64,000 bases of DNA. Source: Akkermansia muciniphila (GTDB lineage: Bacteria; Verrucomicrobiota; Verrucomicrobiia; Verrucomicrobiales; Akkermansiaceae). Both the position numbers and the translations under genes were made by a program. Below the pieces are notes generated by a model that worked only from the letters and a program-made list of their open reading frames with translations, was not told the origin of the DNA and ran no database searches. Positions 1 through 9,199 of the stretch are shown one piece after another (within the stretch, counting starts at the first letter, position 1; the number at the start of each line of letters is the position of its first letter). Where the stretch lies: assembly GCA_945874895.1 (NCBI GenBank), contig CAMCIC010000008.1:62001-126000 (forward strand), in the 5' to 3' direction.

Positions 1-1039
1 CGAGCACCTGTGCCGTCCATCCTGACATGCGGGCGATGGCGAAAATCGGCGTGAACAAATCGGTGGGGATGTTGAGAGAATGATAGACCGTCGCGGAATA
101 GAAATCCACATTGGCATTGAGCCCCTTGCGATCACGCATGATCTCGGCAATACGCTCGGACATTTGAATCCACTTCGGCTCACCCAGCTCTTGGGTCAAT
201 TCGATCGCCAAACGACGCAGGTGCGGAGCGCGGGGATCAAGCACTTTGTAGACGCGATGGCCAATGCCCATGATCTTTTCCTTGCGCTCCAGTTTTCCTT
301 CTACGAAGGCATCGACGTTTTCCAAGCTGCCGATTTTTTCCAACATATGGATCACGCCCTCATTGGCACCACCATGCAGCGGTCCCTTGAGCGTGCCGAT
401 GGCGGAGGTCATGGCCGAGTAAAAATCCGATAGAGTCGCCACCGTTACCCGCGCCGAGAAGGTAGAGGCATTCATACCATGGTCCGCATGCAGTGTATAA
501 GCAACATCGAGGATTTTCGTGGCACGTTCGGTAGGTGCTTCGCCGTTGATCAGATAGAGGAAATGAGCAGCTTCCGAGAGGTCCGTGCGGATCGGTGGAA
601 GTTCGAGACCTTGGCGGAAACGATGGAATGCGGCCACGATGATGGGAGTTTTTGCCACAAGTGAGATTGCGATCGAGGCATTCGCGACCGCATCGGGTTC
701 GCCGATTTTCGCACGCTTATCAAAGATGCCAAGAATGGAAACACCAGTGCGCACCACATCCATGGGATTGCTATCCTTAGGCAGGGCTTTGAGGAAATCG
801 ATCAATTCCTGAGGCAATGATCGCTGACTGCGCAACTCCTGCTCCATGGAAGCAAGCTCCGCGCGGTTCGGCAAACGACCGTGGTGGAGAAGATAGGTGA
901 CTTCTTCAAACGTGCAATGCGCCACCAGTTCATCAATGCTGTAGCCCAGATAACTCAAACGACCCTCCGCTCCCTCTACATTCGATAGCGCGGATTCATT
1001 AGCGATTACTCCCTCTAGGCCTTTTGCGTATGTTGTCAT
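1..1039 (-). CDS. gltA: citrate synthase (3' end outside the window)
   Basis: Reverse-complement reading from ATG at 1039 gives MTTYAKGLEGVIANESALSNVEG...LHADHGMNASTF...GPLHGGANEGV...GIGHRVYKVLDPRA, typical citrate synthase motifs; no stop before window start. The + ORF at 80-433 is its shadow. Confidence 0.93.
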   Translation of the reverse strand, partial: MTTYAKGLEGVIANESALSNVEGAEGRLSYLGYSIDELVAHCTFEEVTYLLHHGRLPNRAELASMEQELRSQRSLPQELIDFLKALPKDSNPMDVVRTGVSILGIFDKRAKIGEPDAVANASIAISLVAKTPIIVAAFHRFRQGLELPPIRTDLSEAAHFLYLINGEAPTERATKILDVAYTLHADHGMNASTFSARVTVATLSDFYSAMTSAIGTLKGPLHGGANEGVIHMLEKIGSLENVDAFVEGKLERKEKIMGIGHRVYKVLDPRAPHLRRLAIELTQELGEPKWIQMSERIAEIMRDRKGLNANVDFYSATVYHSLNIPTDLFTPIFAIARMSGWTAQVL

Positions 1040-1161
1040 GGTATGAATTTGAACGCAGTCAAGAAAGCCTGTGGGGCGCTTCTGCGCAAGGGAGAAACGA
1101 CAAAAATGGCAAAAAAGCGATCAGTTGCCATTTTTCCGCGTTTCTGCAACATTGCTCTTGC

Positions 1162-1818
1162 ATGCAAGCCACGGTTACCGTCGTTTTGGAAACATCCACC
1201 CCACAGGGCAGTGTAGGGTTGTGGAACGGGACATGGCAGGAAATCGCTTTTTTCAGCGAACGCAGCCATAACTGCGCAGTGTTCGCCCCCTTGCAACAAC
1301 TGCTGGATGCACTGAAAGGTTCCCGAATCGAGCGTATCCTCGTCGGCACTGGACCCGGCAGCTATAGCGGCACTCGTGTCGGCATTGCCGTGGCACAGGG
1401 GCTAGCCATCGCCCACTCGGCCGAACTGATTGGGCTGCCCTCGGTTCTTGCCACACCGATCGCACATGCATCACCACGCTGTCGTGCCATCGGCGATGCG
1501 CGGCGCGGCGACTGGTGGTGGTATGATATCCACCAAAGTTCGTGTGCTGCATCACCAGCAATGGGAAACAAAGAGGAGCTCAACCAGATCCTTGGCGATA
1601 CGGTTCCTGCCTTTTCACTGGATCCGATTCCTGCTGACGCTCTCATTCAAACAATCGCACAGGAAACACCCACGGCAGGACTCCTTTGGCAAGCCTGGCA
1701 ATCATTGACCACTGAGCAACAAGCCTACTGGTCGGCTCAAATCGTGCAGCCCGTGTATCTCAAGCCACCGCATATCACCCAAGCCAAAGCGGGGCATCCC
1801 CTACAGCGCGGGCGCTGA
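1162..1818 (+). CDS. tsaB: tRNA threonylcarbamoyladenosine biosynthesis protein TsaB
   Basis: VLETSTPQGSVGLW...GTGPGSYSGTRVGIAVAQGLA is the TsaB signature; start placed at internal ATG 1162 of ORF 1024-1818. Confidence 0.9.
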   Translation: MQATVTVVLETSTPQGSVGLWNGTWQEIAFFSERSHNCAVFAPLQQLLDALKGSRIERILVGTGPGSYSGTRVGIAVAQGLAIAHSAELIGLPSVLATPIAHASPRCRAIGDARRGDWWWYDIHQSSCAASPAMGNKEELNQILGDTVPAFSLDPIPADALIQTIAQETPTAGLLWQAWQSLTTEQQAYWSAQIVQPVYLKPPHITQAKAGHPLQRGR

Positions 1819-1983
1819 CCTAGGCACCATTTCCATTCATACAGAAATCATATCCATCGTAAATTACGACTTATTATGGAAAATGCTCTAAGATATGCTG
1901 CTAGGCAGAAAAATCAGGGCCTTGAGACATGCTTGGTTGCGGACATCCATCCGCGGACTCAGCCACGGGGTGTTTGTATCAGA

Positions 1984-2781
1984 CTATAGCTCCACCCGCG
2001 AAATGTTGGGCGGACACTTGTGGAGGAAACGCTTGGCAAGATTTTCAAATTGTTCGGAAAGGTCGGTAAGGGCGATCGAGAGGTTGCCCTGCCGCGTGGG
2101 CTCCGCCAGCATATCGCGTTGTCGGAGTTCCTGTTGCAAATGAAGCGCGCAGGTAGTGGCGGAATCGACAATCCGCACGCGGTCGCCGATCATTTCCTGC
2201 AACACTGGCACCAGTAAGGGGTAGTGCGTGCAGGCTAGCATGAGAGTGTCGATACGCTGATCGAGGAGAGGCTGCAAATAGGTTTCCAAAACCTGTCGCG
2301 TCGCGGGGTGATCGATCCAGTTTTCCTCAATCAAGGGCACGAGCAGAGGCGTGGCTTGCTCGATGATGACCATGTCTGGGCGACGCAAGCTAAGTGCCTG
2401 TTGGTAGGCATGGGAAGCAATCGTTCCGCGGGTGGCGATGATGCCCACGCGTTGGGCCCGCGGGTCGGCCAATACGGCTTCCACACCTGCCTCGATGACG
2501 CCGACAATCGGGACTTGGTAACGTTCCTGCAACATCGGCAGGGCATGCGCCGTAGCGGTATTGCAGGCCACTACGATCGCTTTGACCTCCTGCTGGAGCA
2601 AGTAGCGCACGTCTTCATCGGAAAAACGGCGTATGGTTTCGGGTGACTTCGAGCCGTAGGGTACGCGGGCGGTATCTCCCAGATAAACGATGTCTTCTCC
2701 AGGCAGTAGTTCCTGCACGGCCCTCACCACCGTGAGCCCACCTACCCCCGAATCAAAAATGCCCAAGGCGCTATTGTTCAC
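1984..2781 (-). CDS. murI: glutamate racemase
   Basis: ALGIFDSGVGGLTVVRAVQELLPGEDIVYLGDTARVPYG...ACNTATA...LACTHYPLL. Confidence 0.96.
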   Translation of the reverse strand: MNNSALGIFDSGVGGLTVVRAVQELLPGEDIVYLGDTARVPYGSKSPETIRRFSDEDVRYLLQQEVKAIVVACNTATAHALPMLQERYQVPIVGVIEAGVEAVLADPRAQRVGIIATRGTIASHAYQQALSLRRPDMVIIEQATPLLVPLIEENWIDHPATRQVLETYLQPLLDQRIDTLMLACTHYPLLVPVLQEMIGDRVRIVDSATTCALHLQQELRQRDMLAEPTRQGNLSIALTDLSEQFENLAKRFLHKCPPNISRVEL

Positions 2782-2851
2782 ACACCCTGCTTACAGCAAT
2801 CGTCCCGCGTCGCCAAGAGGAATGAATGCGAAGCACAACCTCCATGCGGGA

Positions 2852-5005
2852 TCACCGCAGCGCTTGGATGATCCCACAAATCTTACGCAAACGTTGCATC
2901 GCATCTTCCTCGGGCTCAGCCGGATCATAACGCAGCTGATTGTGCAATGCGATGGCTTCGGCCAGCACCTCTGCATCCATCTGCGATTCCAGTTTTTGCA
3001 ACCACCGGCTGTAGGGCATCGCTGCGGGGCGAGGACCAATTTTTTTCACCAACCATCGCTCTAATTCGGAGATCGGCGTCTTGCGAAGGAATGAAATCCT
3101 TCCCGCAGATTCACGCTTGGTGTGAGAGCGGGTCTGCCATAACCGGTAGATCACCCACACGGCTATACCCGATGCGAGCACGGACAGCACCGTGATCACC
3201 ATCGCCTTGTTTTCCGGTTGCGTCCGCCAAACGGTAAAATTCTCCCGCATGCGTTGCCAAGCATCGATCCAATCGCGCCGCCATCCCGTCATGCCAATCT
3301 CGACCTGCAGCCACGCGGGAGGTGTGGTGTCGACATTGACCCAACGCTCCGTCCTCTCATTCCAAGCTCGGCACCAAGCGTGCGCGTGCGTGCCGCGCAG
3401 CACATACTCACCGGTTTTCGGATGGCGCTCTTGCACGGAAAACCCTACACAATAGCGCGCATTCACTCCCGCCTCACGCAACAACAAGGTCGTGGCTGTC
3501 GCAAAATATTCACAGTGACCGCTTTTTTCTTCTAACAAAAATTGTGCCAGCAAACTGTCACGCCCGGTCATGGTGCGATATCGGTTGCCCTTTTGCTCGT
3601 CTTTCCACTTGGCCTCCAGCTTGTCCTGGATGCGCAGGTAGGTGGAATACTGAAAAGACTCAGAGAAATAGGATCGTAAGGTCCCAATTTTTTCCTCAAG
3701 CGACATGGTGCGCAGGCCCAGTTGATCCACAAGTCCACGCAATACCACACGCTCCTGCGGCGGAATGCTACGATCTACGGACTCTACTTTGTTGTTCTCT
3801 GCCGCGAATGGTGGTCCGTCTCGATCGAAGGCTCCATCCCAACGCGCCACCGCCTCCACTACGGCATGGCGCGGCGTGATGCGCACAGAGCCAATCGAAT
3901 TGAATTCCAGTTCCTGCGCATTGACATACAACGAATGCAACGACCCCGGTAGGGGGAGGAGTGAATCGGTCTTCACCGCACCCACGATGCGGAAACGCGG
4001 CAGATCCCAGCGATCCTCTTCACCCACCGTGAGCTCACCGGTCGTACGATAGAGCTTCTCATCGTCCGCCGCATTTTCACCACGGTCCGCGCGCCCCACT
4101 GCAGCGAGACCCTTGAAGTCCATTTCCTGATTGGTGCCATCGAGTGGCTCATAACGCCAGTGACCACTGGGGTAATATCGATTGTAACTGGCCGTCATCA
4201 GCAAATCCGGCACAAGACCATTCTCATGGCGAAGACGCCAGAAAATTTCCGATGACTGCTTGATTTTCCCAACGTGGCCGATGTTGGTGTTGCTGCGATG
4301 CCACTGTGTGCTTTGCGTGGAACCACCGCTTCCTCCTCCCCCACCCATCAGAAGTTCATGCGCGCGACGCAATCCCCACTGGGTAGTCGCCGCCAAACTT
4401 GCCATGAGCAACAACCCCACCACAAGAGCACGTTTTTGCCGACGGCGCACACGTGAGGATGCCCACAAACTCCAACCGGTGAGCAGCAGCAAACCGATGA
4501 AAAAAAACGGATCGTAAGCATTTCGACCGGCTGCAGAAAACAACAAGGTCATGACAAAATACACCGACGTGAATGGAATGCGTTGGGTCACGGGGTTCAT
4601 TCCCAACTCACGGTCTAAGGCCAATTTTTTGCGCGAAAAATACGAAAAGGTATTGAGCGGAATGGTGTCCGCAAAACCATACGCCTGAGTGAACTGGACT
4701 GACATCAGGAAGATCGGCATCCAGGACACAAACTCACGCACGGTCTCCGGCTCCACTCCGTTCATCCACAGCACAAAAGCCGTAACTAGCATCGCCATGA
4801 CGGAAAGCGACCAAGCGCGGACGTAGGCTTTTTCCCCAAAATCCCAGCGCATAGGGAGCCAATGCGGCCCCTCGAAGAGAAACGCCAAGCCCAATCCCAC
4901 GACCGGCAGCTCCGCCATCCAGCCCCAGAAAATCAACGCCGCCCCTAACAACATGCGAGGGAATCGCACAGTCGTCCCCGAGCCATTTCGCACGGCAGTT
5001 TCCAT
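2852..5005 (-). CDS. transglutaminase domain membrane protein (DUF3488/TgpA-like)
   Basis: N-terminal multiple TM segments; transglutaminase core with GHCEYFATATTLLLREAG (Cys), HAHAW (His), VNVDTTP (Asp). Confidence 0.85.
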   Translation of the reverse strand: METAVRNGSGTTVRFPRMLLGAALIFWGWMAELPVVGLGLAFLFEGPHWLPMRWDFGEKAYVRAWSLSVMAMLVTAFVLWMNGVEPETVREFVSWMPIFLMSVQFTQAYGFADTIPLNTFSYFSRKKLALDRELGMNPVTQRIPFTSVYFVMTLLFSAAGRNAYDPFFFIGLLLLTGWSLWASSRVRRRQKRALVVGLLLMASLAATTQWGLRRAHELLMGGGGGSGGSTQSTQWHRSNTNIGHVGKIKQSSEIFWRLRHENGLVPDLLMTASYNRYYPSGHWRYEPLDGTNQEMDFKGLAAVGRADRGENAADDEKLYRTTGELTVGEEDRWDLPRFRIVGAVKTDSLLPLPGSLHSLYVNAQELEFNSIGSVRITPRHAVVEAVARWDGAFDRDGPPFAAENNKVESVDRSIPPQERVVLRGLVDQLGLRTMSLEEKIGTLRSYFSESFQYSTYLRIQDKLEAKWKDEQKGNRYRTMTGRDSLLAQFLLEEKSGHCEYFATATTLLLREAGVNARYCVGFSVQERHPKTGEYVLRGTHAHAWCRAWNERTERWVNVDTTPPAWLQVEIGMTGWRRDWIDAWQRMRENFTVWRTQPENKAMVITVLSVLASGIAVWVIYRLWQTRSHTKRESAGRISFLRKTPISELERWLVKKIGPRPAAMPYSRWLQKLESQMDAEVLAEAIALHNQLRYDPAEPEEDAMQRLRKICGIIQALR

Positions 5006-5023
5006 AGACGCACATTCTCACAG

Positions 5024-5653
5024 ATGATCGATCCTAGCAAGCGAACGCTCAAGCCCTGCACGACAAGCACGGCATTGACTCCATCACACACGCATGCTGG
5101 ACTTTCCCCAGAGAAGAGAATCGTGAGCTGCATACAAACATGCCCCTATCTTCCCTCACTGGCAGGGGGGGAAACATTCGACCACCACCTGCTCGGGCGC
5201 CACGGCGAGGCGCGCGATGCAGCGTTCTACTTCGATGCGCTGCGATACGGTCACGCGCTTTGGCATCAAGGACACGCGGGGCGCGCGCTTTTGGCTCTCA
5301 CGCGTGCGCTCTATGCCGACGTAGCTGCGGAGGATGCGATCTTGCAGTCGTGGCCGCTACCATATGCCGCGATGGCGTGGATGATTCGTTTTCACCATAG
5401 CGATGATTTCCCCGGCAATCCGCGACTCAGTTACCAGCATCAGGCGACGCGTCTGCGCGGTGAACGCTGGGAACTACGCTCCGCGCGCGCTTGGGCCGTA
5501 TGGGCCATCGTCCGAGCCATCCGCCCCCAACTCCCGGGTGATCCCACCTGCCCCGAATTCTCCCACCAAGACATCCACTTTCTGTTAGAAAAAAACGGCC
5601 ATCCCGGTGAATCGGAATTGTGGAGGCAGGCCTTGGGCGGATCTGAATCTTGA
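5024..5653 (+). CDS. conserved hypothetical protein
   Basis: 209-aa ORF divergent from the transglutaminase gene; coding-like composition (GETFDHHLLGRHGEARDAAFYFDALRYGHALW...); start uncertain (GTG near 5121 possible). Confidence 0.6.
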   Translation: MIDPSKRTLKPCTTSTALTPSHTHAGLSPEKRIVSCIQTCPYLPSLAGGETFDHHLLGRHGEARDAAFYFDALRYGHALWHQGHAGRALLALTRALYADVAAEDAILQSWPLPYAAMAWMIRFHHSDDFPGNPRLSYQHQATRLRGERWELRSARAWAVWAIVRAIRPQLPGDPTCPEFSHQDIHFLLEKNGHPGESELWRQALGGSES

Positions 5654-5730
5654 CCCATGTGGTTCGTGCCTGTTCCGCAGTTTGGCTATTGCAGGCAAAT
5701 AGGAATTGCAGGAAAAATCGCATCGAAAGA

Positions 5731-5805
5731 TGGTGCGCGGTGTAGGTTTCGAACCTACGACCCCCACCGTGTCGAGGTGGTGCTCTACCACTGAGCTAAC
5801 CGCGC
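5731..5805 (-). tRNA. tRNA-Val (GAC), 3' CCA encoded
   Basis: Reverse complement GCGCGGTTAGCTCAGTGGTAGAGCACCACCTCGACACGGTGGGGGTCGTAGGTTCGAAACCTACACCGCGCACCA folds as a full cloverleaf: 7-bp acceptor, D, anticodon CCACC/GGTGG and T stem GTAGG/CCTAC; anticodon GAC. Confidence 0.95.
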
Positions 5806-5940
5806 TACTGTTGCAGCGGGCGGGAAATTACACCCGCCGCCCCCCGCATGGCAATCCTTTTTTTGACGGATTTTCATTTTCACCAACAACTACTTGGGAA
5901 AAGGCATTGCCGAAGTTCCCCCGATACGATAACAAACCGC

Positions 5941-7359
5941 GTGATTGCAAACGTATTAGCCGAACGCTACGCCTCCGAAAACATGCAGGCGATCTGGTCC
6001 GCCGAAGGTCGCATCCAACTCGAACGAGAGTTCTGGATTGCGGTGATGAAAGCACAAAAAGATCTAGGACTCGACATTCCTGACGAAGCCATCGCTGCTT
6101 ACGAAAAGGTGAAAAACCAAATCGACGTCGCCTCCATCATGCACCGTGAACGCACCACCCGCCATGATGTGAAAGCGCGCATCGAGGAATACAACGACCT
6201 CGCCGGTCACGAGCACGTGCACAAGGGCATGACCTCGCGCGATCTTACGGAAAATGTGGAGCAACTGCAGGTCTACAAATCACTCTTCGTGTTGCGGGAC
6301 AAATGCGTCGCCGTGTTGCACCGTTTCCGCAAGCATGCGGAAAGCACCCGCCATCTTGTGCTGACGGCCCGAACCCACAACGTGGCCGCGCAGCCGACAA
6401 CCATGGGCAAACGCATCGCGATGTTTGGTGAGGAATTCCTCCACAGCTTGCGGAATCTGCAATCCACGATCGAGCAATACCACGTGCGCGGACTGAAGGG
6501 CGCCGTAGGAACGCAGATGGACCAGCTCTCCCTCTTCGATGGCGATGCCTCCAAAGTCTCCGCCTTGGAACAACGCATCGTCAACCATCTGGGCATGAAA
6601 GGCGTGTGGATCAACGTCGGCCAGGTCTATCCACGGTCGCTCGATTTCCGCGTGGTTTCCTGCCTCACCGACTTGGCTTCGGCACCGTCATCCTTCTGCA
6701 AAACCCTACGTCTCATGGCGGGTCACGAGACCGCCAGCGAGGGCTTCGCACCAGGACAAACCGGCTCCAGCGCGATGCCACATAAGATGAATTCGCGCTC
6801 TTGCGAACGCGTCAACGGCTTCCATGTCATCCTCAAGGGCTACCTCGCCATGGCCGCAGGACTAGCGGGTGATCAGTGGAATGAAGGCGACGTTTCCTGC
6901 TCCGTAGTGCGCCGCGTGATGCTACCAGATGCCTTTTTCGCGCTCGATGGATTGCTGGAGACATTCCTCACGATTCTCGATCAAATGGAAACCTATCCGG
7001 AAATGATCGCCTCGGAAACGCAGCACTACCTGCCATTCCTAATGACTACCACGGTGATGATGGAGGCGGTGAAAAACGGCGTCGGCCGTGAGACGGCTCA
7101 CAAGGTCATCAAAGAACACGCCGTTGCCACCGTGCAGGACCTGCGCCGCGGAAAAATCGACCGCAACAACCTCATCGAACGTCTGGCCCATGACGTGCGT
7201 CTCGGTCTGACGCGTGAAATCCTCGACCATATTCTGAAAAAGGGCGAAACGGAAACCGGTGCCGCGGATCCTCAGGTCGATTGGTTTTCCGAAGCCGTTC
7301 AGACGCTCGAAACGGAATTCCCCAACGCGTTGACCTACGCCCCGGGAGCGATTCTCTAA
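5941..7359 (+). CDS. purB: adenylosuccinate lyase
   Basis: VIANVLAERYAS...GMTSRDLTENVEQLQ...PGQTGSSAMPHKMNSRSCERVNG; probable GTG start at 5941 inside ORF 5848-7359. Confidence 0.95.
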   Translation: MIANVLAERYASENMQAIWSAEGRIQLEREFWIAVMKAQKDLGLDIPDEAIAAYEKVKNQIDVASIMHRERTTRHDVKARIEEYNDLAGHEHVHKGMTSRDLTENVEQLQVYKSLFVLRDKCVAVLHRFRKHAESTRHLVLTARTHNVAAQPTTMGKRIAMFGEEFLHSLRNLQSTIEQYHVRGLKGAVGTQMDQLSLFDGDASKVSALEQRIVNHLGMKGVWINVGQVYPRSLDFRVVSCLTDLASAPSSFCKTLRLMAGHETASEGFAPGQTGSSAMPHKMNSRSCERVNGFHVILKGYLAMAAGLAGDQWNEGDVSCSVVRRVMLPDAFFALDGLLETFLTILDQMETYPEMIASETQHYLPFLMTTTVMMEAVKNGVGRETAHKVIKEHAVATVQDLRRGKIDRNNLIERLAHDVRLGLTREILDHILKKGETETGAADPQVDWFSEAVQTLETEFPNALTYAPGAIL

Positions 7360-7371
7360 CACATCATTCGC

Positions 7372-8064
7372 ATGACAACGGCACCCTCCATCGTCCTCTT
7401 GAGCGGCGGCATGGATTCTGTCACGGCGCTCTACCATGCATATGAGTGCGGATCGGTGAGTGTGGCAGTCAGTTTCGACTACGGTTCCAAGCACAATGCA
7501 AAGGAATTGCCCATGGCAACATGGCATTGTGAACGGCTCGGCTTGCGGCATGAAATCGTGAACCTCGATTTTTTCACCACACTGTTTCAAAGCCATTTGC
7601 TGCGAGGCGGGGCGGACATTCCTGATGGACACTACGCCGAGGAAACGATGAAACAAACCGTGGTGCCGTTCCGCAATGGCATCATGCTGGCGATTGCCGC
7701 AGGCATCGCCGAAAATGCAGGCGCTGGGCGTTTGGTGATCGCCGCCCATGCCGGGGATCACGCGATCTATCCAGATTGCCGGGAGTCATTCATGCTAGGC
7801 ATGGCCGCGGCCGTGCGTGAGGGAACCTACGCGCAGGTCGAGATCGACCGACCTTTCATTGCTATGGACAAAGCCGCCATCGCCAAGCGCGGCCAAGAAC
7901 TGGGCATCGACTTCCACCAAACGTGGTCTTGCTACAAGGGGGGTGACATTCACTGCGGCACCTGCGGCACCTGTGTCGAAAGACGCGAAGCATTTCTGTT
8001 AGCCGGAATGACCGACCCCACCGCATACCTCGAAACCCCACCGTTGCCGCAAGCGCCATGCTGA
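7372..8064 (+). CDS. queC: 7-cyano-7-deazaguanine synthase QueC
   Basis: VLLSGGMDSVTALYHA (PP-loop), C-terminal zinc ligand pattern SCYKGGDIHCGTCGTCVERREAF. Confidence 0.95.
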   Translation: MTTAPSIVLLSGGMDSVTALYHAYECGSVSVAVSFDYGSKHNAKELPMATWHCERLGLRHEIVNLDFFTTLFQSHLLRGGADIPDGHYAEETMKQTVVPFRNGIMLAIAAGIAENAGAGRLVIAAHAGDHAIYPDCRESFMLGMAAAVREGTYAQVEIDRPFIAMDKAAIAKRGQELGIDFHQTWSCYKGGDIHCGTCGTCVERREAFLLAGMTDPTAYLETPPLPQAPC

Positions 8065-8750
8065 TCTCGGAAATTTTCTACTCCCTGCAAGGCGAGGGCT
8101 CACTGGTCGGAGTGCCCAGCGTTTTCGTGCGCAGCTCCGGTTGCAATCTGCGCTGTGTCTGGTGCGACACGCCGTATGCATCGTGGAATCCGACTGGTCA
8201 GGAAATGACGATGGATCAGATCATCGCCGAAATCCTCCCCCACCCCGCACAGCACGTGGTGCTCACCGGCGGAGAACCAATGATCGCCAAAGGCATGCAT
8301 GAACTTGCTCCGCAGCTGCGCGATTTGGGCAAGCACATCACCATCGAGACGGCGGGGACCATCATGCCCGGCGGTATCGCCTGTGATCTCGCCTCACTGA
8401 GCCCGAAGCTCGCGCACTCCACACCCCGTGTCGAAAATGCCGGGGCATGGTCGGCACGACACGAGCGCGACCGCTGGCAGCCCGATGTCATCCGCGCGTG
8501 GATCGATCATTGCGATTACCAACTCAAGTTTGTCGTGCGCACACTGAGCGACGTGGAGGAAATCATTGCGCTGCTGGATCGAGAAAAGATTTCCGTGCCC
8601 GCGCATAAAATTCTGCTCATGCCCGAGGGCACCGATGCCACCGTCCTACAGCATAGCGCGCGACAAGTCGCCGAATGGTGCAAGCAGTTCGGCTTTCGCT
8701 ACACACCGCGTCTGCACATCGATCTTTACGGCAACACGATGGGCACCTAA
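8058..8750 (+). CDS. queE: 7-carboxy-7-deazaguanine synthase QueE (radical SAM)
   Basis: FYSLQGEGSLVGVPSVFVRSSGCNLRCVWCDTPYASW; CxxxCxxC cluster motif; overlaps queC by 7 bp (ATGCTGA). Confidence 0.95.
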   Translation: MLISEIFYSLQGEGSLVGVPSVFVRSSGCNLRCVWCDTPYASWNPTGQEMTMDQIIAEILPHPAQHVVLTGGEPMIAKGMHELAPQLRDLGKHITIETAGTIMPGGIACDLASLSPKLAHSTPRVENAGAWSARHERDRWQPDVIRAWIDHCDYQLKFVVRTLSDVEEIIALLDREKISVPAHKILLMPEGTDATVLQHSARQVAEWCKQFGFRYTPRLHIDLYGNTMGT

Positions 8751-8856
8751 AGCAAGCGAAAAACCGAGAAAAAAATCAGTGTGATTTTGCGATTCCCGCT
8801 TGCATTCCTTCTCGCATCAAACGCAATCTCGCTGCGAAGCCAATTACCTTTCACCC

Positions 8857-9141
8857 ATGTCAGACCTGTTAGAAGAAGACGAATTGAAATCCGCCCTGAA
8901 GAAATGCCCTGAGTGGGAATACGAGAAGAAAGCCATCACTCGTGTGGTGGAGTTCGAGGAATTCAATGACGCAATTGATTTCGTCAACGGCGTGGCGGAA
9001 ATCGTCGAGGAAGCCCAGCATCACCCTGAGATCAACATCCGCCACACCCGCGTGTTGCTGAAACTCACCACCCACGATGCCGGCGGCGTGACTGATGCGG
9101 ATATCGAACTGGCGCAACGCATCGACAACCTCATCGACTGA
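8857..9141 (+). CDS. phhB: 4a-hydroxytetrahydrobiopterin dehydratase (PCD/DCoH family)
   Basis: MSDLLEEDELKSALKKCPEWEYE...AEIVEEAQHHPEINIRHTRVLLKLTTHDAGGVTDADIELAQRID. Confidence 0.9.
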   Translation: MSDLLEEDELKSALKKCPEWEYEKKAITRVVEFEEFNDAIDFVNGVAEIVEEAQHHPEINIRHTRVLLKLTTHDAGGVTDADIELAQRIDNLID

Positions 9142-9164
9142 GGCACATCCCGTTCTTTTACCCA

Positions 9165-9199
9165 ACGGAGTTCGCCATCGCGGTGGACTCCGTTTTTTT
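9165..9199 (+). terminator. rho-independent terminator-like hairpin after phhB
   Basis: ACGGAGTtcgccatcgcggtggACTCCGT followed by TTTTTTTA; lies between convergent phhB and sulfatase genes. Confidence 0.75.

Noticed and set aside
7039-7761. 240-aa - strand ORF
   Set aside because: Spans the antisense of both purB 3' end and queC 5' end; not a plausible gene.
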